Shown: positions 52,533 through 62,488 of the stretch, in pieces
How the letters are laid out: each line of letters opens with the position of its first letter
Numbering within the stretch: the first letter of the stretch is position 1
NCBI GenBank assembly: GCA_020635275.1
Contig: JACKAA010000005.1
Span: 186,001-250,000 of the forward strand
Length of the DNA stretch: 64,000 nt
Origin: Ignavibacteriales bacterium
GTDB lineage: Bacteria > Bacteroidota > Ignavibacteria > Ignavibacteriales > Melioribacteraceae
Direction of reading: 5' to 3'
Made by a program: the position numbers and the translations under genes
The notes under the pieces: model-generated
Told to the model about the DNA's origin: nothing
The model's input: only the letters and a program-made list of their open reading frames with translations
The model's database searches: none

Positions 52533-55385
52533 ATGAAAATAAAATATGTAATTGAAAACAATAAGTTTCTTAACATCATTTTAATTTTTATATCAGTTCT
52601 AACTTTTTCTTCTTGTTCTGTAAAAGAAAATAATAATATTCCGGAATGGCCCAAAATCAATAATGAGACAAAACCATGGACACGATGGTGGTGGCACGGA
52701 AGTGCTGTAACGAAAGAAGGTCTTACGTCAAATTTAGAGACAATTGAAGAAGCAGGACTCGGTGGTGTTGAAATTACACCAATATATGGTGTAAAGGGAT
52801 TTGAAGATAAGGACATTAGTTTTCTCTCTACCGAATGGATGGAAATATTGAGTTATACTTTGCAAGAAGGAGAACGGTTAAAATTAGGTGTAGACTTAGC
52901 AAATGCATCTGGATGGCCTTTTGGCGGACCTTGGATTACAGCTGATGATGCATGTAAAAATGTAAAATATAAAATATTTGAATTAAAAGAAGGTGAAAAA
53001 CTAAAGGATAAGATTGAGTTTATTCAAGAACCGTTGGTAAGAGCAGTCGGTCATAAAGTTGATATATCTGAAGTGATATTTCCAATTAGTGAAAATAAAA
53101 ACCTGCAAGAATTGGCTTTAGATCAAGTAAGATTTGAAAAGAAAATTCCACTGCAGACTTTAATTGCGTATAATCAACTAAATGAATCAATTGACCTAAC
53201 AGATAAAGTTGATGAAAATAATATTTTAAATTGGACCGCGTCGAAAGGGGAATGGAAAATTTATGCTGTCTTTCAAGGATGGCATGGTAAGATGGTTGAA
53301 CGTGCCGGAAAAGGTGGTGAAGGAAATGTAATTGATCATTTTTCAGAAAGTGCTGCAAAAAAATTCTTAGAAGTATTTGATAATAATGCAAAAAATATAA
53401 GTGTTAATGGATTAAGAACTTTCTTTAATGATTCTTATGAAGTTGATGATGCACTTGGTGAAGCTGATTGGACGCCTTTGTTTTTTGAAGAGTTTGAAAA
53501 ATTAAGAGGTTATAATTTAAAGGATTATTTACCGGCATTGTTTGGCAATGACACTAAAGAAATGAATGCGAGAGTAATTTGTGATTATCGAGAAACAATT
53601 TCTGATTTACTTTTAGAACGTTTTACCAAAGTATGGGGAAACTGGGCAAAAAAATATGGAGCCGGAATTAGAAATCAAGCTCATGGATCACCTGCAAATA
53701 TTCTTGATTTATATTCAGCAAGTGATATTCCTGAAACTGAGGGAACCAATCCAATGCGAATAAAAATGGCTTCATCTGCCGGTCATGTTTCAGGTAAACC
53801 ATTAATTGCCTGCGAAGCATCGACTTGGCTTGACGAACATTTTCTTTCAAATCTGGCTCAAGTAAAACAAAACATAGATAGATATTTTGTAAATGGTGTG
53901 AATCACATTGTTTATCACGGAACTCCTTATTCGCCAAAAAATGAAGAATGGCCTGGTTGGATGTTTTATGCATCAGTTCATTTTGCTCCAACAAATACCT
54001 GGTGGGAAGAATTTAAAACAATAAATTCTTACGTAACAAACTGTCAATCATTTTTACAAAATTCAAAACCTGCAAATGACATTTTAGTTTATTTCCCAAT
54101 TTATGATAAATGGTCAGAAATAGGCAGCAGTATGCTGCAGCACTTTGGCAAACCTGAAGAAGACCTGACAAAGTCGTTAAGTGAGTTTTTGGTTAATAAT
54201 GGATATACATTTGATTATATATCAGATCGACAAATATTAGATTTGAAGACAATTGATAATAAAATCATTTCAGATGATTTAGAGTATAAAACAATCATAA
54301 TTCCTAATTGTAATTATATTCCTTTAAAGACGATTGAAAAAATTATTGATCTGGCAAAAAAAGGTGCTACAGTAATATTAGAAAATAATTTTCCCAAAGA
54401 CATTTCCGGTTTTAACAATTTAGAATCAAAACGCAAAAAATATTTAAGTTTGCAGAATAATATTAGTTTTACTGAAAATGAAAATCATTCAATAAGTAAA
54501 ATTAATAAAGGAAAAATAATTAAGGGTGCGGTTGATAAATATATTTTATCTGAAGTAGACGTTTTGCCTGAAGAATTATCTGAAAATGGTATATGGTTTC
54601 ATAAAACTAAAAATTTAAATGGTTATAATTATTTCTTAACTAATTGGAGTGAAAAAGATATTGATGGTTGGATAAATTTTAATTCCAGTAGTAATGATGC
54701 AGTCTGGTTCGATCCCATGCTTAAAAGTGAAGGAAAAGCTAAGATAAGAAATAATTCTGAAGTGTACGTTCAATTAAAAAAAGGTGAAACTTTAATTCTA
54801 CAATGGTATGATAATAGCCAAGACATTGATTATTATCCTATTTATCATTCATCTGAAGAAATTATAATGCTAACTGGAGAGTGGAATATTGAATTTATAA
54901 ATGGCGGCCCGACTATTCCACAAGCCTATAAGACAAATGAATTAAAATCGTGGACAGAAAAATCTGATGTGTTAAAAGGTTTTTCCGGAACTGCAAAATA
55001 TACATTAGTTAATGATATACCGATTGCAGATAGTCATGATTATTTGATTGACTTGGGTGATGTGAAAGAAATTGCAACAATATATTTAAATGATAAAAAA
55101 ATATCAACATTAGTCGGACCGGAATTTAAGACAATCTTGAAAAAAGAATATTTAAAGAAAAAAAATAAATTAGAAATTTATGTTACCAATTTAATGGCAA
55201 ATAGAATTATTGATTTAGAAAAAAGGGGAGTAAAATACAAAAAGTTCTACAACATAAATTTTGCTGCTAAAAAAAGAGAAAATCTTGATGCGGATGGAAC
55301 TTTTACAGCCAAAAATTGGATGCCTTTAATTTCCGGATTGCTTGGACCAGTAAAATTGATTGAAGTTGAGTCTGAAATAAACTAA
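52533..55385 (+). CDS. GH106 alpha-L-rhamnosidase, lipoprotein
   Basis: A 950-residue protein with lipobox LTFSSC (C28). The GH106 start is clear: PWTRWWWHGSAVTKEGL, then GLGGVEITPIYGVKG and VDLANASGWPFGGPWI. FNDSYEVDDALGEADWTP, ACEASTWLDEHF and HIVYHGTPYSP are conserved barrel segments. The C-terminal part has a GH2-like sugar-binding jelly roll (LTGEWNIEFINGGP, FSGTAKYTL, WMPLISGLLGPVKL). GH106 members release L-rhamnose from rhamnogalacturonans and related glycans. It is the most direct source of the rhamnose used by RhaM and RhaI in this island. Confidence 0.92.
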   Translation: MKIKYVIENNKFLNIILIFISVLTFSSCSVKENNNIPEWPKINNETKPWTRWWWHGSAVTKEGLTSNLETIEEAGLGGVEITPIYGVKGFEDKDISFLSTEWMEILSYTLQEGERLKLGVDLANASGWPFGGPWITADDACKNVKYKIFELKEGEKLKDKIEFIQEPLVRAVGHKVDISEVIFPISENKNLQELALDQVRFEKKIPLQTLIAYNQLNESIDLTDKVDENNILNWTASKGEWKIYAVFQGWHGKMVERAGKGGEGNVIDHFSESAAKKFLEVFDNNAKNISVNGLRTFFNDSYEVDDALGEADWTPLFFEEFEKLRGYNLKDYLPALFGNDTKEMNARVICDYRETISDLLLERFTKVWGNWAKKYGAGIRNQAHGSPANILDLYSASDIPETEGTNPMRIKMASSAGHVSGKPLIACEASTWLDEHFLSNLAQVKQNIDRYFVNGVNHIVYHGTPYSPKNEEWPGWMFYASVHFAPTNTWWEEFKTINSYVTNCQSFLQNSKPANDILVYFPIYDKWSEIGSSMLQHFGKPEEDLTKSLSEFLVNNGYTFDYISDRQILDLKTIDNKIISDDLEYKTIIIPNCNYIPLKTIEKIIDLAKKGATVILENNFPKDISGFNNLESKRKKYLSLQNNISFTENENHSISKINKGKIIKGAVDKYILSEVDVLPEELSENGIWFHKTKNLNGYNYFLTNWSEKDIDGWINFNSSSNDAVWFDPMLKSEGKAKIRNNSEVYVQLKKGETLILQWYDNSQDIDYYPIYHSSEEIIMLTGEWNIEFINGGPTIPQAYKTNELKSWTEKSDVLKGFSGTAKYTLVNDIPIADSHDYLIDLGDVKEIATIYLNDKKISTLVGPEFKTILKKEYLKKKNKLEIYVTNLMANRIIDLEKRGVKYKKFYNINFAAKKRENLDADGTFTAKNWMPLISGLLGPVKLIEVESEIN

Positions 55386-55507
55386 CATAAATTTCCTTTT
55401 ATTATAAAAAGACATAAATTAGATAGAAAAATGTTGGAATTGCTCAAACAGTATTAAGTTTGCAATGTATTAAAAAAGTGTTTCAGTTAAATCCCAAGTT
55501 TAAAGTT

Positions 55508-57943
55508 CTAGCCCATTATAACTTCAATTGTATTTTCACTCCCTTTTTCCATAATAGGAATAATATCTCCTTCAATCATATTTCCATTCACATAAATTTG
55601 CTTAATCCCTTTTGAAATGTGATTTGGATTTTTAACTTCAATATTATACTTAGCATCTCTAAATTTTCTGATAATTGTAATTTCATTCCAATCATTAGGA
55701 ATACAAGGATCAATTTTTAGTCCATTATATTGAGGTTGAATACCTAATATATATTGAGTAATTGCATAATAATTCCAAGCAGCAGTTCCGGTTAGCCATG
55801 AGTTTTTTGCTTCACCTGGTTTGAAAGCATCTTTCCCAGCAATCATCTGAGAATAAACATAAGGCTCAGTTTTATGTAATTCACTTATATCTTCCAAATA
55901 GGAAGGAGCAATTTTTTTATAGTAATCAAATGCTCTATTTCCATTTCCTAAAATCGTTTCACCAATCATTATCCAAGGATTATTGTGACAAAAAATTCCA
56001 GCATTCTCTTTGTAACCAGCTGGATAAGTAGAAATTTCTCCCATGTTTATATAATACTTTGTAAATGCCGGATTGTTTAAAACAATTCCATAATCACAAT
56101 CCAAATATTTTTTTACTGAATCCAAAGCTTGTTTGGCTCTTCCATCATCAATACCAATTTTTGCCATTGTGCAGAATCCTTGAGATTCAATAAAGATCTT
56201 TCCTTCTTGATTTTCATTACTGCCAATTTTTTCTCCAAAATAATCATACGCACGTAAAAACCAATCTCCGTCCCAACCAAATAAATCAATTGCAGATTTC
56301 ATTTGCTCAATATGTTTCAATGCCTCATTTGCTACTTCTAATTTGTCGATTTTCTTGCAAAGCTCAGCAAATTCATTTCCATAAAGTACGAACATACCAG
56401 CAATCAGTACTGATTCAGCTACTCCATCTTTTTTATTTTCTGTTGTCTGAAATGACTCATCTGGATTTTTAGAAAAACAATTCAGATTTAAACAATCGTT
56501 CCAATCAGCTCTTCCAATTAATGGCAACTTATGAGGACCCAAATTATTTACAACATGATAAAATGATCTCTTTAAATGCTCAAATAAAGATGCAGATTTG
56601 GTTACATCATTATCAAATGGAACCTGCTCATCTAAAATTTCCCAATCTCCGGTTTCTTTAATATAAGCTGTTGTTGAGAGAATTAACCAGAGCGGATCAT
56701 CATTGAAATTGCCTCCAATAGCATTATTACCTTTTTTAGTTAACGGCTGGTATTGATGATAAGCTCCTCCATCTTCAAATTGAGTAGCTGCAATATCTAA
56801 AATTCTTTCTCTTGCCTTTTCCGGAATTTGATGAACAAATCCTATTAGATCTTGATTGGAATCTCTAAAACCCATTCCACGTCCAATGCCGCTTTCAAAG
56901 TATGAGGCACTTCTAGACATATTAAAAGTAATCATGCATTGATATTGATTCCAAATATTTACCATGCGGTCTAATTTTTCATCATGACTTTTAACTTGGT
57001 AAACTGAAAGTAGTGAATCCCAATAACTCTTTAAATTATCAAAAGCTTCATTTACTGCGGCTGGTGTTGAAAATTTATTTACTATATCTAATGCCTTTTC
57101 TTTATTTATTATTCCTTTTGATTCCCATTTTTTTTCATCTTCATTTTCAACATAGCCAAGAATAAAAATTAATTCTTTTTCTTCATTTGGAGCAAGAGTA
57201 ATTTCAAGATGATGTGAAGCAATTGGTGACCACCCATGTGCTAATGAATTTTTTGATTTTCCTTCAACAACTACATCCGGTTTTTCAAAACCATTATATA
57301 GGCCAATAAAAGAATCTCTATCAGTATCAAAACCATTTATTTCTGAATTAACAGAATAAAATGCAAAATGATTTCTGCGTTCTTTATATTCTGTTTTGTG
57401 GTATATTACAGAATCCAAAACTTCGACTTCACCGGTTGAAAAATTTCTTTGAAAATTTGTTTGATCATCTTGAGCATTCCATAAAGCAAACTCAATGAAA
57501 GAAAACAATTTTATTGTTTTCGTATTTTTATCCAAATTTTTAATTCTTACTTTTTGGATCTCACAGTTATTATCTAAAGGAACAAAAAACAATACTTCAG
57601 TACTTATTGAATTACGCATACTGCTAATAATAGTATACCCTAATCCATGTCTGCATAAATAATCTTCAATATCAGCTTTAACCGGTTTCCAACCAGGAGA
57701 CCAAAAATCATTTCCATCTTTTATATAAAAATATTTTCCGCCATTATCTATTGGAACATTATTATATCTAAATCGAGTAATTCTTCTTAAAAGTGCATCT
57801 TTATAAAAAGTGTAACCTCCTGCACTATTAGATATCAGAGAAAAAAACTGATCATTACCTAAATAATTTATCCATGGATATGGAGTTTTATAATTGTTAA
57901 TCACATATTCTTTAAATGTATCATCAAAATAACCAAACTTCAT
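55508..57943 (-). CDS. GH94 cellobiose phosphorylase-like enzyme
   Basis: An 811-residue cytoplasmic enzyme without signal peptide, the same length as the Clostridium thermocellum cellobiose phosphorylase. MKFGYFDDTFKEYVINNYKTP, YFESGIGRGMGFRDSNQDLIGFVHQ and GRADWNDCLNL are typical GH94; the general acid D483 falls at the same residue number. It splits a beta-1,4-glucobiose-type disaccharide with phosphate to glucose 1-phosphate and glucose, saving ATP. GAGGAGA precedes the ATG. It is transcribed away from GH130 across a 238-base shared promoter region and converges on the GH106 gene. Confidence 0.88.
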   Translation of the reverse strand: MKFGYFDDTFKEYVINNYKTPYPWINYLGNDQFFSLISNSAGGYTFYKDALLRRITRFRYNNVPIDNGGKYFYIKDGNDFWSPGWKPVKADIEDYLCRHGLGYTIISSMRNSISTEVLFFVPLDNNCEIQKVRIKNLDKNTKTIKLFSFIEFALWNAQDDQTNFQRNFSTGEVEVLDSVIYHKTEYKERRNHFAFYSVNSEINGFDTDRDSFIGLYNGFEKPDVVVEGKSKNSLAHGWSPIASHHLEITLAPNEEKELIFILGYVENEDEKKWESKGIINKEKALDIVNKFSTPAAVNEAFDNLKSYWDSLLSVYQVKSHDEKLDRMVNIWNQYQCMITFNMSRSASYFESGIGRGMGFRDSNQDLIGFVHQIPEKARERILDIAATQFEDGGAYHQYQPLTKKGNNAIGGNFNDDPLWLILSTTAYIKETGDWEILDEQVPFDNDVTKSASLFEHLKRSFYHVVNNLGPHKLPLIGRADWNDCLNLNCFSKNPDESFQTTENKKDGVAESVLIAGMFVLYGNEFAELCKKIDKLEVANEALKHIEQMKSAIDLFGWDGDWFLRAYDYFGEKIGSNENQEGKIFIESQGFCTMAKIGIDDGRAKQALDSVKKYLDCDYGIVLNNPAFTKYYINMGEISTYPAGYKENAGIFCHNNPWIMIGETILGNGNRAFDYYKKIAPSYLEDISELHKTEPYVYSQMIAGKDAFKPGEAKNSWLTGTAAWNYYAITQYILGIQPQYNGLKIDPCIPNDWNEITIIRKFRDAKYNIEVKNPNHISKGIKQIYVNGNMIEGDIIPIMEKGSENTIEVIMG

Positions 57944-58181
57944 ATTCTCCTCAATATTTTATCAGATTGATAAAGCTATATCATAAGAATAAATAAATTT
58001 TGCAATAGCTTTTAAAATTTTTTAAGAATTACAACAACATAGATTCTTAGAGTTGAGCTTATTCAAATTAATTTAATAGAATACATTTTGCTTAAGTCAT
58101 AAATAATTAACAAATTGCTAATGACAACTGCGCATGTATTGTTCCAATATATTTTGTTAAAAATTACTTAAGGAAATATAA
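57944..58181. promoter_or_regulatory. Divergent promoter region of the two phosphorylase genes
   Basis: The 238 bases between the start codons must hold promoters for both. A 7-base inverted repeat TAAGAAT / ATTCTTA with a 13-base spacer lies at 58023-58049 and could be a shared operator. No consensus hexamers are clear. Confidence 0.5.
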
Positions 58182-59177
58182 ATGAGAAAAACAATTAATG
58201 GAAATTCACTTCCAAATATTCCATGGGAAGAAAAACCAAAAGAGTGTTCAGATGTAATTTGGAGATTTTCTGGAAATCCAATTATTGATAGGAATCCAGT
58301 ACCAAAAGCTGCAAGAGTTTATAACAGTGCCATTGTTCCATATAAAGGCGAATTTGCCGGAGTTTTTAGAGCTGATCAAAAAAATGGTCGTGCAACATTA
58401 TTTGCGGGTTTTAGTAAAGATGCAATTAAGATAAATTTAGATCAAGATCCAATTGAATGGATTAATGAAGATGGAACGCCAAATCCTACAAGTTTTGCAT
58501 ATGATCCGCGTGTAGTTAATATTGATGATACATATTATATTCTTTGGTGTGATGATATGAACGGTCCTTCCATCGGGTTAGGAAGAACAATAGATTTTAA
58601 AACTTTTATTCGCCTTTCAAATCCATTAATGCCATATAATAGAAATGGAGTATTATTTCCGCGCAAAATAAATGGAAAATATATGCTCTTGAGCAGGCCA
58701 AGCGATACTGGACATACTCCGTTTGGTGATATTTTTATTAGCGAAAGTCCGGATTTAGTTTATTGGGGAAATCACAAACATTTAATGAGTAAGGGTGGAA
58801 AAGGCTGGTGGCAAGGAACAAAAATAGGTGCTGGTCCAATTCCTATTGAAACAAATGAAGGCTGGCTTTTATTTTATCATGGAGTATCCGGAACTTGTAA
58901 TGGTTTTGTTTATAGTTTTGGTGCCGTCATTTTAGACTTAGATCAACCTAGTAAAGTATTGTATAGGACACGAGATTATTTATTGACTCCGGAAAAGGAT
59001 TATGAATCTGTTGGCTTTGTTCCCAACGTTGTTTTCCCTTGTGCTAACTTATTTGATGCTGATACTGGTAGAATTGCAATTTATTATGGCGCTGCTGATA
59101 CTTACACAGCAATTGCATTTACTCAAGTAGATGAATTAATTCAATATGTAAAGAACAACTCTGAAGTAATTATTTAA
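58182..59177 (+). CDS. GH130 beta-mannoside phosphorylase
   Basis: A 331-residue five-bladed propeller enzyme without signal peptide. FSGNPIIDRNPVPKAARVYNSA, GVFRADQKNGRATL, the catalytic D108 in AYDPRVV, the LWCDDMNGPSIGLG blade and KIGAGPIPIETNEGWLLFYHG are GH130 landmarks. These enzymes release mannose 1-phosphate from beta-1,4-mannosyl-glucose, -GlcNAc or mannooligosaccharides. The acceptor cannot be fixed from sequence. D108 near the position of the N-glycan-type enzymes, together with the GH92 mannosidase, leaves a mannosyl-GlcNAc role possible. AAGGAAAT precedes the ATG. Confidence 0.88.
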   Translation: MRKTINGNSLPNIPWEEKPKECSDVIWRFSGNPIIDRNPVPKAARVYNSAIVPYKGEFAGVFRADQKNGRATLFAGFSKDAIKINLDQDPIEWINEDGTPNPTSFAYDPRVVNIDDTYYILWCDDMNGPSIGLGRTIDFKTFIRLSNPLMPYNRNGVLFPRKINGKYMLLSRPSDTGHTPFGDIFISESPDLVYWGNHKHLMSKGGKGWWQGTKIGAGPIPIETNEGWLLFYHGVSGTCNGFVYSFGAVILDLDQPSKVLYRTRDYLLTPEKDYESVGFVPNVVFPCANLFDADTGRIAIYYGAADTYTAIAFTQVDELIQYVKNNSEVII

Positions 59178-59555
59178 TACTTAAAAAAAAAGAAAAGGAT
59201 TATTAGAAAAGTTTGTGTCATTTGTTTTACAGTAAGTAAGTCGGTACTTTTATTTAATATATTCACTAGAATTTTCCAATTTAATTTTATAAAAAAAATA
59301 ATTACGACCTACCTATTTATTAATATTAACTAATTTAAAATTTTATTAGATATTTGTAAAGAATTTTATTAAATTGCCGATAATTTAAGACATAGTGTCG
59401 TTTTAGGATTGTTTTAAATTCATACCAAAATAATTTTTGAATGATATTATTATAATGATTTATTCATTACAGAAGTTTAGGGGAAAGTTATTCAGAAAAA
59501 CTCCCTTTATTTAATTAATTATTCATTAAACAAACATACTACTTAGCGATATAAA
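59178..59555. other. Intergenic region before the CheB-CheR gene
   Basis: 378 bases of very AT-rich DNA without a recognisable gene, hairpin or repeat. It separates the carbohydrate island from the sensory genes and should contain the promoter for them. Confidence 0.5.
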
Positions 59556-62420
59556 ATGAATGAAAAAGAAAAATTTTATGTTGTTGCTATTGGTGCATCT
59601 GCTGGTGGATTAAAAGCACTTGAAGATTTTTTCTCAAATGTCCCCTCAGATACAGGAATGGCTTTTATTGTAATTCAGCATCTATCACCTGATTATAAAA
59701 GCTTGATGGTGGAACTACTTTCAAAAAAAACAAATATGAAAGTATTAAGAGCAGAAAATGAAATGCCAATTATTAAAAATAGGGTTTATCTAATACCTCC
59801 CAAAATGAATATGAGTGTTTATCAAAGTCATTTAATTTTATCAGAACAAGATCATCATCATGGAATCAACCTACCTATTGATATTTTCTTTAAATCTTTA
59901 GCTAAAGATGCTGGTGAAATGGCAATGGGAGTTATTTTATCTGGTACAGGTAGTGATGGGACCAGTGGATTGAAAGATATTAAAGAAAACGGTGGTCTGG
60001 TAATAGTTCAGGATCCAGAATCTGCTCAATTTGATGGAATGCCTCGAAGTGCAATTAATACTGAATTGGTAGATTTTATTCTTCCACCAGAAGAAATTGC
60101 TGATAAATTAATAACCTATGCAAACTCACTTCCAATAAGTATAGAAGAAAAATCTAAATTATTATCCTCTAAACAAGATGGATTGTTAAGAATATTTTCA
60201 TTGATTAGAGATAAACACAAAATTGATTATTCATATTATAAAATGAGTACAATGGTTCGACGTATTGAAAGAAGAATGTACCTTAATCAAATTGGCGATT
60301 TGCAAGAGTATATAAGATATTTAGAAAAAAATTCAAGAGAAGTCAGTTCTCTGTGTCGTGATCTTCTAATAGGAGTAACAAGTTTTTTTAGAGATGATGA
60401 AGCATTTTCAGTTCTTGAAAAAGATATCATTCCTCAGCTTATACAAAAAAATGAAAATAAGGAAATTCGCGTTTGGGTTGCAGGATGTTCTTCAGGTGAA
60501 GAGGCTTACTCAGTCGCGATACTTTTTAATGAATACCTTGAAAAAAATGGAAATAAAGTTCAAGTTAAAATTTTTGCTACTGATGTTGATCAAGAATCTG
60601 TAATAAAAGCAGGTAATGGTTTGTATGTTGATAGTATCTTAAATGAAGTAAATGAACAAAGAATGAGTAAATATTTTTTGAAGCTTGATGTTGGTTTTAA
60701 AATTTCTCGTAAAATACGAGAAATGGTTGTTTTTGCAAAGCATAATTTGGTTAAAGATCCACCTTTCCCAAATATTGATTTAATAACATGCAGAAATCTT
60801 TTAATATATCTTCAGCCATCTCTTCAAAATAAGGTTTTTGATTACTTCAATTTTTCTTTGAACGAAGGAGGTTATCTTTTCTTAGGATCGAGTGAATCTA
60901 TTGGAGATTATTCAGAATATTTTGAAACAATAAATCATAAATGGAAGATCTATCAATCTCGAGGCAAACCTTCCAGAATAGATTTAAATAGAATTAGTGT
61001 TTCGTTACAATCAAATAAAATATCTAGAGGAGAGAGTAACCCTAGAACAGGATTTTATACAACGCATGATGAAGAAAGAATATTAAACAGATTCTTGGAT
61101 AGTACTTATGAAAGATTTTTGCCACTATCAATTATTATAAATGATAGAAGTGAAGTTCTACATATTATTGGTGATGCTTCTAAGTTTTTAAGATTTCCAA
61201 CAGGAAAATTAACTAACAATATTTCAAAATTAATTAACAAAGACTTGGAAGTACCGATTTCTACTGCTATTCAAAAGCTTTTTATAAAATCTGAAGAAAT
61301 AATATATAATAATATTAAAATCAAATCCGAAGACGAAGTAGAAATATATAATCTAAAATTTATTTTACTAAATGGTAAAAAACATCAAGAGCAATTAGGA
61401 GCAATATTTTTTGAAAAGATTAGTGAAATCAAAGAAACGGATGTTTCAAATGAACTGAATAACCTAGATATAGGTGAACAAGCTTCACAAAGAATAAGTG
61501 ATCTTGAACAAGAACTTCAGTTTACGAAAGAGAACTTGCAAGCAACAATTGAGGAATTAGAAACTTCAAATGAAGAATTACAAGCAGCAAATGAAGAATT
61601 ATTAGCAAGTAATGAAGAACTTCAAAGTACAAATGAGGAACTTCAGTCAGTTAATGAAGAACTTCATACTGTTAATTCGGAACATCAAACTAAAATATTA
61701 GAATTAACTGAATTAAATAATGATATAGAAAATTTAATTAACAGTCTTCAACTTGCAGTTGTATTCTTTGATGATAATCTTGAATTAAGAAAATTTACTC
61801 CTAAAGCCTGTGAGATATTAAAAATTAATGAAACCGATCTTGGAAGAAGTTTTGAAGATATTTTATTTAGATGGGAAAGGCCAAATCTCTGTGGTTTAAT
61901 AGAACAAGTTCATTTTACTGGAGAAAATCTAACAACAGAATTTTCGTTAAATAATAATTACTATATAGTTGGGGTTAAACCTTATTTAATTTCATCAGAT
62001 TCTCAATCAGGTGTTACATTATCTATTGTTGAAGTTACAGAATTACATGGGATTGAGGATAAACTTATAAAAAGTGATAAATGGTTAAAACAAACTGCAA
62101 CTCTTGCAAATATTGGCGGATGGGAAATTGATTTAGAAAAAAATAGAATTCACCTGCTTGATGAAACAAACAATATATATGAGATTGATAAAAAAAATGA
62201 ACTAAATATTGAGAAAATGTTGAATTTCTATACAAAGAATGATAGAGCTATTTTAAAAAAATCAATATTTGATTGTATGGAAAAAGGAACCAATTTTGAT
62301 CTAAACTTGCAAATTGTTACTCAAAATGCAACAAATAAAAATGTTAGGATTATTGGTAAAGCTGAAGTTAAAGATAATGAAATATTAAGAGTATATGGTG
62401 TTGTGCAACATTTGAAATAG
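59556..62420 (+). CDS. CheB-CheR-PAS fusion protein
   Basis: A 954-residue signalling fusion. Residues 1-190 are a CheB methylesterase with triad S15 in IGASAGG, H42 in IQHLSPDY and D134 in TGSDGTSGL, but no receiver domain. Residues about 200-475 are a CheR methyltransferase with its SAM site in VWVAGCSSGEEAYSVA and LITCRNLLIYL. About 640-735 form a coiled coil of EELxxxNEEL repeats. One PAS domain (FFDDNLELRKFTPKACEI) and a second PAS-like domain (LANIGGWEIDLEKN) end the protein. Relatives often continue into a histidine kinase; this one does not. The kinase may be the next gene's product. Direct methylation targets are unknown. Confidence 0.92.
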   Translation: MNEKEKFYVVAIGASAGGLKALEDFFSNVPSDTGMAFIVIQHLSPDYKSLMVELLSKKTNMKVLRAENEMPIIKNRVYLIPPKMNMSVYQSHLILSEQDHHHGINLPIDIFFKSLAKDAGEMAMGVILSGTGSDGTSGLKDIKENGGLVIVQDPESAQFDGMPRSAINTELVDFILPPEEIADKLITYANSLPISIEEKSKLLSSKQDGLLRIFSLIRDKHKIDYSYYKMSTMVRRIERRMYLNQIGDLQEYIRYLEKNSREVSSLCRDLLIGVTSFFRDDEAFSVLEKDIIPQLIQKNENKEIRVWVAGCSSGEEAYSVAILFNEYLEKNGNKVQVKIFATDVDQESVIKAGNGLYVDSILNEVNEQRMSKYFLKLDVGFKISRKIREMVVFAKHNLVKDPPFPNIDLITCRNLLIYLQPSLQNKVFDYFNFSLNEGGYLFLGSSESIGDYSEYFETINHKWKIYQSRGKPSRIDLNRISVSLQSNKISRGESNPRTGFYTTHDEERILNRFLDSTYERFLPLSIIINDRSEVLHIIGDASKFLRFPTGKLTNNISKLINKDLEVPISTAIQKLFIKSEEIIYNNIKIKSEDEVEIYNLKFILLNGKKHQEQLGAIFFEKISEIKETDVSNELNNLDIGEQASQRISDLEQELQFTKENLQATIEELETSNEELQAANEELLASNEELQSTNEELQSVNEELHTVNSEHQTKILELTELNNDIENLINSLQLAVVFFDDNLELRKFTPKACEILKINETDLGRSFEDILFRWERPNLCGLIEQVHFTGENLTTEFSLNNNYYIVGVKPYLISSDSQSGVTLSIVEVTELHGIEDKLIKSDKWLKQTATLANIGGWEIDLEKNRIHLLDETNNIYEIDKKNELNIEKMLNFYTKNDRAILKKSIFDCMEKGTNFDLNLQIVTQNATNKNVRIIGKAEVKDNEILRVYGVVQHLK

Positions 62421-62488
62421 ATTTTAATAAAACCAAGTTAAAACCGATAAAATATTTAAGAACTTAATCCTAAAAAAGGATATAACTA

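Noticed and set aside
53086..53994. Long minus-strand frames inside the GH106 gene and similar antisense frames across the hydrolases
   Set aside because: They have no recognisable domain or ribosome site and are His/Leu/Ile-rich mirror translations of strong plus-strand genes.
61540..61690. Repetitive GAA/CAA-rich stretch that could look like a tandem DNA repeat
   Set aside because: It encodes the NEEL coiled-coil heptads of the CheB-CheR fusion; the repetition is at protein level.
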